DNA of 64,000 nt from Pseudoalteromonas sp. T1lg23B. Lineage in GTDB: Bacteria > Pseudomonadota > Gammaproteobacteria > Enterobacterales > Alteromonadaceae. Below, one piece after another: positions 16,478 to 25,244 of this stretch. The position numbers and the translations under genes were made by a program. Under the pieces are notes generated by a model. The model did no database searches. It saw nothing but the letters and a program-made list of their open reading frames with translations, and was not told the origin of the DNA. Position 1 is the stretch's first letter. The number at the start of each line of letters is the position of its first letter. The stretch lies in the NCBI RefSeq assembly GCF_002964665.1, contig NZ_PQBZ01000013.1, positions 248,001 through 312,000 on the forward strand, in the 5' to 3' direction.

Positions 16478-17713
16478 ATGAAAAGCGACACCTTATCAAA
16501 AATTGTTCGATTCGGATTGAGTGAAGGTTTAGTTAGGTTTATTCCTTTCATTACTGTTTTTTCGTTTGCAAAAGCATTTGATAGCCAATTAGTTGGTAAA
16601 TTAGCTCTTTTAATTATTACACTCGAAGTTTTTACAATATTTATTAGTAATAACTCAGCAGCATTAGTTAGAATTGAGTTTTTTAAAAAGTCATCACTTT
16701 CTTTTAGAGATTTCCTCTTTTCTTTATATGGAAATTCGCTTTGGATATATGCCATAACTTTTCTTTGTAGCTTGTTGTCTTTTGTTTTTTTCAATGTAAG
16801 CACGTCTGTCTATTTATTGTTAGCTGTACCATTACTTAAATCTTATAGCTTAGCTAATTTGGCTATAGTTCAGTGTTCGAAGAATACAAATTTGTATCTT
16901 GCTGCACAAATGCTATTCGTATTTACATATCTGGTAGTGTTTTTTGTATTTTTTGATGAAGGTATATTTGCTTGGTCTTTAGCAATGCTAATTAGTAGTT
17001 TTGTTCAGGCTACATTTTTATTTAAAGCTAGTTCGAAATCTAACAATTCTATAAGCGATTATAGGCACAATTTTAGCTTTCATTGGAAAGTGTATAAGGA
17101 AGGCCTTGCGTTTATGCCTCAGGCTATGGGGTGGTGGATTCGAAGTGGTGCTGAGAGGTATCTAGTAGCTGCTTTCTTTAGTGTTAGTTTACTAGGTGAA
17201 TATGTTTTGGCGTTTCAAATATCTGCAATTGCAGTGCTAATTGTAACAGCTATCAATCTTGCTATAGTACCTGAAATAAACACTTTGCTCTCTAAAGAAA
17301 GTTCAGGCTACAGTGGTGTAAATAAAATTTATAAATTTGTCAGTTTGCTCCTATCTTTTGCAATGCTTGTGCTATGGATCATTGGAAGCATATTCATTGA
17401 ATCTTTTTACCCAGATTATAAATTTTCTAGTGATATATTATGGTTGACATGTTTGTCGTCATTTTTTCAAGCACTATCGATGGTTTTTATGAATGAGCTT
17501 TATTTTAAAGGGAAAGCTCTACAGGTAGCAAAATCGGTTGCATCGATTTTTTCTATACAAACACTTCTTTCGTTTATTCTATTGTCTATTTTTGACTCTG
17601 TATTTATTGTCCTTATTGTGAATTCTCTATTTGCTTTTACTCTATTTGCCACAGTTTTATTTTTAATTATGAAAATTAGGTCTGATTATGTTCTTAAAAA
17701 AAATGTTCTTTAG
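16478..17713 (+). CDS. wzx: Wzx-like oligosaccharide flippase
   Basis: This 411-residue, strongly hydrophobic protein has many predicted membrane helices spread evenly over its length and the amphipathic N-terminus common to MOP/PST-family flippases. It would flip undecaprenyl-diphosphate-linked repeat units to the periplasmic face. The middle shows the conserved Gly/Arg-containing segment (GWWIRSGAERYLVAAFFS) seen in polysaccharide translocases. The gene is very AT-rich. Its end overlaps the next gene by 26 bases. Assignment rests on topology, family-like segments and locus context. Confidence 0.85.
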   Translation: MKSDTLSKIVRFGLSEGLVRFIPFITVFSFAKAFDSQLVGKLALLIITLEVFTIFISNNSAALVRIEFFKKSSLSFRDFLFSLYGNSLWIYAITFLCSLLSFVFFNVSTSVYLLLAVPLLKSYSLANLAIVQCSKNTNLYLAAQMLFVFTYLVVFFVFFDEGIFAWSLAMLISSFVQATFLFKASSKSNNSISDYRHNFSFHWKVYKEGLAFMPQAMGWWIRSGAERYLVAAFFSVSLLGEYVLAFQISAIAVLIVTAINLAIVPEINTLLSKESSGYSGVNKIYKFVSLLLSFAMLVLWIIGSIFIESFYPDYKFSSDILWLTCLSSFFQALSMVFMNELYFKGKALQVAKSVASIFSIQTLLSFILLSIFDSVFIVLIVNSLFAFTLFATVLFLIMKIRSDYVLKKNVL

Positions 17714-18500
17714 TTTTGTTGATAGAGATAAGCTTGATTACTCAATGCTTGAGGAGCCTTTTATTTATGGTTTCCCAGATTCAAAAAAAATTAAAAGCCT
17801 TAATAATAAATTTAAAGGTAAACGTTGTTTTATTCTTGGTAACGGGCCATCTCTAAATAAAGTAGATTTTAGCAAACTTAAAAATGAATATACTTTTGGA
17901 GTTAACGGTATCTTCTATAAAACGGAAGAATGTGGATTTAAACCTACATTCTATGTTGTCGAAGACAAAGCCGTAATGAATGACAACCAAGAAAGAATAA
18001 ATGATTACGTTTGCGATTACAGATTCTTCCCAACTCACTATAGAAGTAAAATAAAAAATAAGGAAAACTGCTATTTCTTTAGAATGAATACAGGCTTTTA
18101 TCGAGAAGAAAGCCCTAACTTTGGAATACCAAGGTTTTCTACTGATGCATCTAAACGCTTATATTGTGGCCAATCAGTGACAATGATGAACTTGCAGATT
18201 GCCTTTTATCTTGGATTTGAAAAGGTATACCTTTTGGGAATGGATTTCAGCTATGATATACCAGATAGTGCGCAAGTCGATGGGTTAGAAATTGTTTCAA
18301 CAGAGGACGATACTAATCATTTCCATCCAGATTACTTTGGTAAAGGTAAAACTTGGCATGATCCTCAGTTAGATAATGTGTTGAAAAGCTACAAAATGAT
18401 GTCTTTAGTGTATGAAAGTGCGGGAAGGAAAATTTATAACTCTACACATGGTGGCAAGCTTGAGCTGTTTGAAAGGGTAAAATTTAATGAACTATTTTAA
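17688..18500 (+). CDS. DUF115/MptE-like protein, putative CMP-sugar glycosyltransferase
   Basis: This 270-residue soluble protein has FILGNGPSLNKVDFSKL at residues 48-64. That GNGPSL loop is shared by DUF115/Maf proteins and is similar to the CMP-binding start of GT42 sialyltransferases. It continues with TFGVNGIFY, PTFYVVED and YCGQSVTMMNLQIAFYLGF, then LLGMDFSY, as in the family. A cytidylyltransferase in the same operon makes a CMP-sugar transferase role attractive, but this is inference. ATG 17688 has TTAGG seven bases upstream. It overlaps both neighbours. A longer family member occurs at 28054. Confidence 0.75.
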   Translation: MFLKKMFFSFVDRDKLDYSMLEEPFIYGFPDSKKIKSLNNKFKGKRCFILGNGPSLNKVDFSKLKNEYTFGVNGIFYKTEECGFKPTFYVVEDKAVMNDNQERINDYVCDYRFFPTHYRSKIKNKENCYFFRMNTGFYREESPNFGIPRFSTDASKRLYCGQSVTMMNLQIAFYLGFEKVYLLGMDFSYDIPDSAQVDGLEIVSTEDDTNHFHPDYFGKGKTWHDPQLDNVLKSYKMMSLVYESAGRKIYNSTHGGKLELFERVKFNELF

Positions 18501-19782
18501 CGGCTTTAGGAACTTTCAGTTCTTTTTCCTGTTCCTTAACTTGCTATTTCTTTGTTTTTCACCAATCTTAGCGTTCATTTTGAATATTATTACATTGATT
18601 CTGATTTCAGAATCAATGGATAATATTGATGAGCGAACACTGAGCATGTTTTTTTATATAGCTCTTACTGGAGTGGGATTGTCGACTGCTATTACGGCCT
18701 TTTCATATCCTATTTTTCTTTATGAAGAGCAAGATTTTACTACCTATTATAATAATTATGTATATTTTTTAGAGCATGGTTTTAGTTACGATGGTTTTGT
18801 TTTTGGACTAGGTCTAGAGATAGCATTGCCATTTTTTAACTATATTCTTTCTTGTTTATATGGAGGAAGTTATCCATATTTAGTTAAACTATCTTATGCG
18901 TTGACACAAGTAGTTATCTTAATATCCTTAATCTTTTTCATAGGTAGATCCTTAAAGCTAAGTTTGAGAGAGCTGGCAGTACTATCAGCTTTAACATTTA
19001 TTTTCTTTAAGCATGGAGCGACATTAAACCATTTGAGACAAGGGTACTCTTCATTTTTTATTTTATTTGCCTTATTTTCGACAGGTAGAAATCAAAAATT
19101 TGTCTTTTTAACAATTGCTAGTATTTTTCATTTGAGCGCATTGCCCATTTATTTTTTATTGCGCTATTTATTTTCTATAGACTCTATTAATAAATGTTTC
19201 AAGGTTATTTTTACTTCTTCTATCGTTGCGATTATCGGTTTTATAAGTTTTAGTGTTATTTTGACATATATGTTGGGATACGATGCTTTTTTACTTGCTA
19301 AATTTAAATCGGCATTTGCTAAACTTGATGGCGTTGGTTTTTATTTTGATTCATTTAAAGTGGCATTTATTGCAAGTGTGTACTTACTTGTTTTGATTTT
19401 TATGAGTGTTCTTTTCAGGGTTAAAAACTCGCTGATTTATAGTTTGATAACCATTTATGTTATAACGCTTACATTTAGCTATGTTCCTGGTTTGACTACA
19501 CGAGTTTTTGCTTCGGTATTTACAATTTTGACTGGTTACCTTTATTTTTTATTTTTTTACAAGTATTGTAATTTCAAGCAGCGTCATATGTTTTTTATTG
19601 TGATACTGTTTACTCTTTCTAGTAACTGGATCTTAGGCTCAAGTTCTTTTTACTACAATTTCCCTATCTTTAATCACAAGCCATTATACTATTTAGATGA
19701 CCTTTTTATCGAACAAGGTTATGTCACTAGAGCAAACTTGCCTTCAATACAAAACATTAAGATTAATAATCCCCATAGGTGA
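18487..19782 (+). CDS. wzy: Wzy/EpsG-like polysaccharide polymerase
   Basis: This 431-residue integral membrane protein has repeated hydrophobic segments and a large central loop. The segment HLRQGYSSFFILFALFS resembles the Arg-Gln-containing motif of EpsG-type polymerases. Wzy enzymes join lipid-linked repeat units in the periplasm and are very divergent, so identification rests on topology, motif and position after the flippase. The start overlaps the previous gene by 14 bases and has a GAAAGGG ribosome site. The sequence is very AT-rich. Confidence 0.75.
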   Translation: MNYFNGFRNFQFFFLFLNLLFLCFSPILAFILNIITLILISESMDNIDERTLSMFFYIALTGVGLSTAITAFSYPIFLYEEQDFTTYYNNYVYFLEHGFSYDGFVFGLGLEIALPFFNYILSCLYGGSYPYLVKLSYALTQVVILISLIFFIGRSLKLSLRELAVLSALTFIFFKHGATLNHLRQGYSSFFILFALFSTGRNQKFVFLTIASIFHLSALPIYFLLRYLFSIDSINKCFKVIFTSSIVAIIGFISFSVILTYMLGYDAFLLAKFKSAFAKLDGVGFYFDSFKVAFIASVYLLVLIFMSVLFRVKNSLIYSLITIYVITLTFSYVPGLTTRVFASVFTILTGYLYFLFFYKYCNFKQRHMFFIVILFTLSSNWILGSSSFYYNFPIFNHKPLYYLDDLFIEQGYVTRANLPSIQNIKINNPHR

Positions 19783-19785
19783 TTT

Positions 19786-20643
19786 ATGAAACTTTCATAT
19801 ATTCTAGCTACCTGCGACAGATATGAAATTATTGGAGAAACACTAGAGTCCTTGAACGGTATTGAAGGAATCAATCGTGATAATTTTGAATTACTTATAA
19901 TTGATCAAAGCTTCAATAATAAAACTTATGATATTTTGCAAAGTTTTGACTTTAAGTTTGAAGTGCTTTATTTCCACTCAATTAAGAAAGGGCTAAGTTA
20001 TAGCAGAAATACAGGGATTAACTTTTCGACAGGCGACTATATTACCTTTGTTGACGATGATGCATTATATGACAAGAAAATCTATGAGACATTTGTTGGT
20101 TTAAGTAAGTCTAACTTAGATATGTATAGTGGAAGTGTTAGAGTTCCACACTCTCTTGATTTTACTCAGTATAGTCAGTTGCACGAGAAGTCGAAGATTG
20201 ATATGTATAACTTTATTTCTGCGATAACATCTATTTCAATTTTCATTAAGAGAAGCTTCATAAATGAAAAGAACTTAAGGTTTGACGAGGAGTTTGGTTT
20301 AGGTGCAAAGTTTTCTAGTTGTGAAGAGCTTGACCTTGTTTATCATATGCTGATGGAAGGCGCGACAGGCTTATACGAGCCTGAGCTTATTGTCTATCAC
20401 GAGAATCCTGGCCGATACTCGCCTGAAAAAACGTATCTTTATTCTCTAGGGCATGGGGCGTTTTGTAAAAAGCTTCTTCTTACGAGAGTCGAAGGTGAAT
20501 ACTTTCCAATTCTTTATACCATTAAGAAAATAGCGAAACTTGTGCTTCGCTTTCCATTATCAATTATTAAAAGTGGATATCACCCAATTTCTTATAGCAA
20601 AGGTTTTCTTAAAGGGTATACAGGTTACAAAGGTAAATTATGA
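19786..20643 (+). CDS. glycosyltransferase family 2
   Basis: This 285-residue GT-A protein begins LSYILATCDRYEIIGETL. It has LLIIDQSFNN in place of the usual V-D-D-G-S, and a metal-binding DDDA in FVDDDALYD, followed by GAKFSSCEELDLVYHML with a probable catalytic Glu-Glu. It has no clear membrane segment. AGGTGA precedes the start. The stop overlaps the next start by four bases. It probably adds one sugar of the repeat unit. Confidence 0.87.
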   Translation: MKLSYILATCDRYEIIGETLESLNGIEGINRDNFELLIIDQSFNNKTYDILQSFDFKFEVLYFHSIKKGLSYSRNTGINFSTGDYITFVDDDALYDKKIYETFVGLSKSNLDMYSGSVRVPHSLDFTQYSQLHEKSKIDMYNFISAITSISIFIKRSFINEKNLRFDEEFGLGAKFSSCEELDLVYHMLMEGATGLYEPELIVYHENPGRYSPEKTYLYSLGHGAFCKKLLLTRVEGEYFPILYTIKKIAKLVLRFPLSIIKSGYHPISYSKGFLKGYTGYKGKL

Positions 20644-21755
20644 ATATCGGTATTTACGATGTAAATCTTATTAATCATAAAAATTATATAGGTTCAATTA
20701 TTTCTGAACTTCGTCTTCAGGGACATAGTATTGTGGCGTTCTATGATCAGTATAATGATGAAGCATTTAATTTTTTAGATTCATTGAGTGTTCAATGTAT
20801 TCATGTGAAACATGTATCTTACAATTATATCAATGGCCTATTGAAAAATAATGAAATAGATATTCTAGTCCATAATGCTCAAAGGCTTGGGGACAGTGCA
20901 TTTGTAACAGTAGCAAAAAACTTAAGTATCAAGTCAATCATGATTCAGCATGGGATGTATATCCCTCATTTAAAAAGACACAAGTCTCTTTTTATAAATA
21001 ATATTTATAAAACTTTTAGGTATGCACAGTACTCAAAAGTCGTTGCGAAGGCTATAGGCGCTTCATTTCCTTTTGTTTTTAAAAGTTTCTTAAAGCACTT
21101 TGTCAAATCAGTTGACTATACTAAGGCTATTCCCTTTTTTAATGATGTTAACTCTTCGTATGTTTTTGTTTATGGGAAATATTGGGAAACTTATCATCAT
21201 GAAAATTTTGGTTATGATAGAGACGTTATCTTTGATGTTGGCTATCATGAACTGCGCAAGGTTGATAAAATTAAAAGTAGACCAAAAATTTTGAACTCAG
21301 TGTGTTATGTAGCTCAGACTTTGGTGGAAGACGGAAGGCTAGAGAGATGTGAGATGGAACGTTTTTTGAAAAAACTATCTGATTTCGCTAAAAAAGGGTC
21401 CTTAGAAGTTTACGTAAAACTTCACCCAAGATCTGACTTAAGTTTATATGAAGGGCTAGGTTTTTCATTAGAAAGAGAAAGTTTGCCTTATTCTGCTTAT
21501 TATCTCGGTCACTATTCTTCATTGTTAGGGCTTTGTGGAGCATTGTCTCCGCTATATTTGTATGAGTTCCCTGAGCACCCTATTCCACATTATTTCAAAG
21601 AAAATTCATATTGCTATGATAATGAGGATGAGCTGTTTGAAAAGCTTTTGGAAAGTAATGATACTCACAATGTTACAGGGTTTGATATTTCGAATGTGTT
21701 TTCAGTTGGGTTAAGTTCACAAGAGATCGCCAAAAAAATACTCGGCGTTTTGTAG
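20640..21755 (+). CDS. putative glycosyltransferase with bacterial sialyltransferase-like motifs
   Basis: This 371-residue cytoplasmic protein is not a GT2 or GT4. Visible features are MIQHGMYIPH near residue 100, VEDG (Glu230-Asp231-Gly232), KLHPR (His262-Pro263) and GHYSSLLGL with a Ser pair near 289. An acidic-acidic-Gly motif, an HP motif and a Ser pair in this order are the hallmarks of GT-B bacterial sialyl- and polysialyltransferases and of related Kdo or CDP-glycerol enzymes. Since the operon has a CMP-sugar synthetase, this may be the enzyme that uses its product. Family assignment needs a profile search. Confidence 0.65.
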   Translation: MNIGIYDVNLINHKNYIGSIISELRLQGHSIVAFYDQYNDEAFNFLDSLSVQCIHVKHVSYNYINGLLKNNEIDILVHNAQRLGDSAFVTVAKNLSIKSIMIQHGMYIPHLKRHKSLFINNIYKTFRYAQYSKVVAKAIGASFPFVFKSFLKHFVKSVDYTKAIPFFNDVNSSYVFVYGKYWETYHHENFGYDRDVIFDVGYHELRKVDKIKSRPKILNSVCYVAQTLVEDGRLERCEMERFLKKLSDFAKKGSLEVYVKLHPRSDLSLYEGLGFSLERESLPYSAYYLGHYSSLLGLCGALSPLYLYEFPEHPIPHYFKENSYCYDNEDELFEKLLESNDTHNVTGFDISNVFSVGLSSQEIAKKILGVL

Positions 21756-21830
21756 TGTGTAGTATATGCGTCGCTGGTTGTTTGAGTGGTTTTAACTCGG
21801 TTTAATTTAAATTAAAAGTAAGAATTAAAA

Positions 21831-23936
21831 ATGAAAAAATTAAATTTTTATTACACAGCGGCTTTTGTATTTTACTGTGGTGATATTTTTGCTGCCGAAT
21901 CAGATTCCTATCAGTCATTCAACGGCTATACCGGTTTGTTAAATGTACCAAACGCAAAAGTACAGGGCACTGGTGTATTTGATTTCGGGTTCAATAATCA
22001 ATTCGATTTTCGAGGTGAAAAGTATCTTGATGGCTACAACTATATATTCTCTGTTGGAGTTTTTGAAAACCTTGAAGTGAGTGGTCAAATTGCATCAAAT
22101 ACAATGCATGACAATATGTTTGTAGTCGATGGACAGATAAGAGATTTATCTTTTAATGCTAAGTATATGATTCCATATATACCATCAGACTGGTTTTCGC
22201 TTGCTTTAGGCTATAAAGATATTGGTGGAGCCGCAAATAAATACAAAACGTATTATATGGCTGCGACAAAAGAGTGGCAGGACTTTAGCTTTTCACTTGG
22301 TTTAGGTAACAGCCAAAGGGCGACAGGCCAGTTGGATGGCGCATTTGTTGGTATCGAATGGCAACCACTAGATTGGTTTACTTTGCTGCTAGAGCACGAT
22401 GCTGATGCGATGAATGCGGGGCTACGTCTTGAGGTGCCAAAAGAGTGGCTTTTCAATGTTGGTACATTAACCCTTACAAGTAAGTTCTATAGTGATACAG
22501 AGCATACTGAGAAAGATACATATTGGGGGATTAATTTTAACATGCCGCTGTTTACGCAAGCTGAACTTAATGCTCCAGCTGAAGCAGCGCCTGCGCCTAT
22601 ACTCGATAACCATGAGAAACGAGAAGCCGCGTTTCAGGCGCATTACCAAAAACAGCGAGATTTGGCACAAAAGCCAATAGATGAAGCTAAAAAGGAAATT
22701 AATGAGCGTGGTAGTGACAGCAGATCTTTAACATTACAGACGCGTGCTTTAAAAAATGCTTTGATCAATGATGGTTTTGAAGCGATAAGTGTAGGCTTTA
22801 GTCGTGACCCTCATATTGTAGTGAGCTTTGAAAACTATGTATTTAACCGTAATGATATAGATGCTATTGGAGTGGTATTGGGCAGGATCGTAGAACATAT
22901 CGATGAGCCCAATGCACAATACAGCGTTCAGTTGTTAAACCGTGGAATGCCTATGTTATTGGTCACAGGGAAGATAGATAACTACCGTGAATTTATCAAT
23001 ACTAGTGCTACACCTGATATGGACATTCGACGAGGTGAAATGGAACCCATCGGCAGTGTTTCTTGGGTAGGTATGCCTAAAACTAACAGTCCTTATTTTA
23101 AGCCTCGTTTAACTCTGGGGCCCTCTCTAGATACTAACTTAGCGACAGAGTTAGGCGTATACGACTTTTCACTCGCAATCAGCGCCGCGATAGACCTTCC
23201 CATGTGGTATGGTGGTGGTCTTAGTGTTGTCGCTGAAACTGAAGTCGCTAAAACCGACGATTTCGAAGCGCATCGACCATTTGGTCCATTTGCTAAACAA
23301 AGTGGCATAACACAGGCAACTTTGTATCAAACCTTTGAACTACCCTACGGCATATATAACCAAACGCACGTTGGCTTCTTTAAGGAGTTTCACGACTATG
23401 TAGGTATCAAAAATGAGACCTCATGGTTGAGCCAAAATGGCCGACATCAAATTACCGCCGATATGGCTTACTTGGAATATGAAGATTACCAAGCCGATCG
23501 CGATTATCAAACCGTCTCTTATCGCTACAACTGGGTTGAAAAAGATGTGAGTTTTCATGCGACTGCAGGTCGATTTTTTTATGAAGACAGTGGGGTAAAA
23601 CTGGAAACGCGCTTTTGGTTCGGTGATAGTTATGTGTCAATTTTCGCGCAAGATACTGATGTTCAAATGGCTGGCATAGCCTTTAGTATCCCATTAACAC
23701 CACGCAAAGATATGGCCGTGACACGATATGGTCAACTGAAAGGTAATGAGGCCTGGAGGCATACCGTAAGTACACGAATAGGTGAGGAACACAACAACCT
23801 AGCTATTGGTAGCGCATTACAACTTGATACTCCAGTTAGTATCAACAGGACGATATTAAACCAAGGTAGGTTATCGAGTAGTTATATTTACGCTAACTTG
23901 GCTCGATTGCGTGAAGCCTACTTAACATTTCGTTAA
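21831..23936 (+). CDS. YjbH-domain outer-membrane exopolysaccharide protein
   Basis: This 701-residue protein has an N-terminal signal peptide ending near A-E-S (FYCGDIFAAES) followed by the YjbH start motif NGYTGLLNVPNAKV and VFDFGFNNQFD. The rest is rich in alternating beta strands, fitting an outer-membrane barrel with a periplasmic middle part (about 240-390, charged helical linker PIDEAKKEINERGSD). YjbH/GfcD proteins accompany exopolysaccharide and capsule export systems. It is the last gene of the polysaccharide operon. The final ~95 bases of the gene and ~40 bases after it recur in degraded form at 24678-24823. Confidence 0.88.
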   Translation: MKKLNFYYTAAFVFYCGDIFAAESDSYQSFNGYTGLLNVPNAKVQGTGVFDFGFNNQFDFRGEKYLDGYNYIFSVGVFENLEVSGQIASNTMHDNMFVVDGQIRDLSFNAKYMIPYIPSDWFSLALGYKDIGGAANKYKTYYMAATKEWQDFSFSLGLGNSQRATGQLDGAFVGIEWQPLDWFTLLLEHDADAMNAGLRLEVPKEWLFNVGTLTLTSKFYSDTEHTEKDTYWGINFNMPLFTQAELNAPAEAAPAPILDNHEKREAAFQAHYQKQRDLAQKPIDEAKKEINERGSDSRSLTLQTRALKNALINDGFEAISVGFSRDPHIVVSFENYVFNRNDIDAIGVVLGRIVEHIDEPNAQYSVQLLNRGMPMLLVTGKIDNYREFINTSATPDMDIRRGEMEPIGSVSWVGMPKTNSPYFKPRLTLGPSLDTNLATELGVYDFSLAISAAIDLPMWYGGGLSVVAETEVAKTDDFEAHRPFGPFAKQSGITQATLYQTFELPYGIYNQTHVGFFKEFHDYVGIKNETSWLSQNGRHQITADMAYLEYEDYQADRDYQTVSYRYNWVEKDVSFHATAGRFFYEDSGVKLETRFWFGDSYVSIFAQDTDVQMAGIAFSIPLTPRKDMAVTRYGQLKGNEAWRHTVSTRIGEEHNNLAIGSALQLDTPVSINRTILNQGRLSSSYIYANLARLREAYLTFR

Positions 23937-23990
23937 GTAACGATTATGGAAATGCATTGTCGTAATGCAACTTTAATTTTCAACTCTAGA

Positions 23991-24010
23991 CCACCTACTT
24001 CAGTAGGTGG
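23991..24010. terminator. perfect palindrome after yjbH
   Basis: CCACCTACT (23991-23999) and AGTAGGTGG (24002-24010) form a nine-base-pair stem with a two-base loop, 54 bases after the yjbH stop. No T-run follows on the plus strand, so intrinsic termination is doubtful. It lies at the junction with the IS fragment and could instead be a trace of the insertion. Confidence 0.35.
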
Positions 24011-24200
24011 TTACAGCAGCATTGCCAGAATCCAGCTCTAGGTTTTTTTAATTCTGCATTGATGGCATCAATGACAGCTGCGTCAGCCTTTCGCCAGTCT
24101 CGTTCTGAGCGGTAGTAGGTAGCGCGACCAATACCCACAAACTTACACGCTTTTAGAATACTTAAACCCGCTTGAACCAGTGTGCTGGCGCTACTTCGCT
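24005..24200 (-). pseudogene. IS3 orfB fragment
   Basis: Read leftward, one frame gives AGLSILKACKFVGIGRATYYR followed by RDWRKADAAVIDAINAELKK and then PRAGFW, the N-terminal region of an IS3-type transposase orfB. The frame is disrupted near the orfA/orfB junction by small deletions. It ends at about 60 codons, well before the DDE catalytic domain. It cannot make a transposase. Confidence 0.75.
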
Positions 24201-24201
24201 G

Positions 24202-24471
24202 TCACCAACCCTTTTTTGCGAATAACTCCTTTATCGCATGATTTTCTAGGCTAACATCAGCATACATCTTCTTAAGCTTGGCATTTTCTTCTTCAAGCTC
24301 TTTCAAGCGCTTAACATCTGACGCTTCCATCCCGCCATATTTAGCTTTCCAGTTGTAATACGTAGCACTGCTGATCCCATGCTTGCGGCACACTTCTTCA
24401 ACCTTCATACCCGCATCAGTTTCTTTAAGCACAGCTATGATCTGAGATTCTGTAAAACGTGACTTTTTCAT
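24202..24471 (-). CDS. IS3-family transposase orfA
   Basis: This 89-residue protein has an N-terminal helix-turn-helix (FTESQIIAVLKETDAGMKVEEV then CRKHGISSATYYNWKAKYGG) and a C-terminal leucine-zipper-like coiled coil (RLKELEEENAKLKKMYADVS), the standard orfA layout. In complete elements it is fused to orfB by programmed frameshifting. Here orfB is destroyed, so this gene can at most bind DNA. It is full length for its family. Confidence 0.88.
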   Translation of the reverse strand: MKKSRFTESQIIAVLKETDAGMKVEEVCRKHGISSATYYNWKAKYGGMEASDVKRLKELEEENAKLKKMYADVSLENHAIKELFAKKGW

Positions 24472-24539
24472 CGTTGTCTCCTGTTTGTGATATTACAGAA
24501 AACTCTAATTAAACATGTCTCATGTTAAGGGAAGTGGAC

Positions 24540-24663
24540 AACTGCTGATCCCATATTTTCGACACACTTCTTCAACCTTCATACCCGCATCGGTTTCTTT
24601 GAGCACAGTTTTATACATCATAAAACTCTAATTAAATATATCTCATGTTAAAAGAAGTGGGCA
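24540..24663 (-). mobile_element. second, internally deleted copy of the same IS end
   Basis: Bases 24540-24609 match the orfA segment at about 24366-24435, and 24619-24663 match the element terminus at about 24498-24540, with roughly 60 bases missing between. Several substitutions separate the copies, so this is an older or faster-decayed remnant. It abuts the first fragment directly. Confidence 0.7.
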
Positions 24664-24677
24664 GTAACACCCTATAT

Positions 24678-24823
24678 TTCAGTAAATTAACAGAACGGTA
24701 TTAAACCCAAGCAGGTTATCGAATAGTTATATTTACGCTAATTAGACCAAGTTGTGAGCAGTGCACTTAACATTTCGTTAAGTAAGCATTGTGGGAACTG
24801 GTTGTTGTAATACAACTTTAATG
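24678..24823 (+). repeat. degenerate duplicate of the yjbH 3' end
   Basis: This stretch aligns, with scattered substitutions and small indels, to 23832-23976, which is the last ~105 bases of yjbH plus ~40 bases beyond its stop. The exact shared block ACTTAACATTTCGTTAAGTAA (split here as ACTTAACATT and TCGTTAAGTAA) spans the stop codon in both. The two copies bracket the IS remnants. The duplicate has no start and is not a gene. Confidence 0.8.
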
Positions 24824-25244
24824 TTACTAACTTGCTGAAAAGTAATGTGTTGGGGTGTTTTTAGAGCAGTAAAGGTTGTATATTAAATAAGCTATCCGTA
24901 TTCTACGATGTAGTGACTGTGGATACTAATGCTGATTTTTAATACAGCCATAAAACGGAACAGGGCAATATAGTTAAGTGATGTACTTCATCTATAGCAA
25001 AGCTGCGCTGTAGCTGGAGTTTAGTGAAAAGTTGGTCGGTAATTGAACAGAATCTTCATGCAAGAGAAGCGGTTAACTGAAGTTTTAATCTCAAAATTTG
25101 AGCAGTTTTTAACTTGTGTGGTGCCGAAATTACTGCTTAACTATAATTTGAAAATACTCTAGAACTTTCTATAGTATATATTTGATTTACAAAACTCAGT
25201 GAGGGTTGTAATGACCTTTGCAAAAAATGGAACAAGGACTAATC
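24824..25244. other. non-coding gap before the lipoprotein gene
   Basis: About 420 AT-rich bases contain no convincing gene. A TATAAT at 25142-25147 lacks a well-placed -35 but is the best promoter candidate for the downstream lipoprotein. No terminator or repeat was seen. Confidence 0.4.

Larger units (their letters stand above)
24005..24540 (-). mobile_element. truncated IS3-family element
   Basis: An intact orfA-like gene and the beginning of a broken orfB are read leftward. The orfA-side end is preserved: read from 24540 leftward it begins TTGTCCACTTCCCTTAACAT. The orfB side stops abruptly near 24005, so most of the transposase and the other end are missing. No matching target duplication could be seen. 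Confidence 0.75.
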
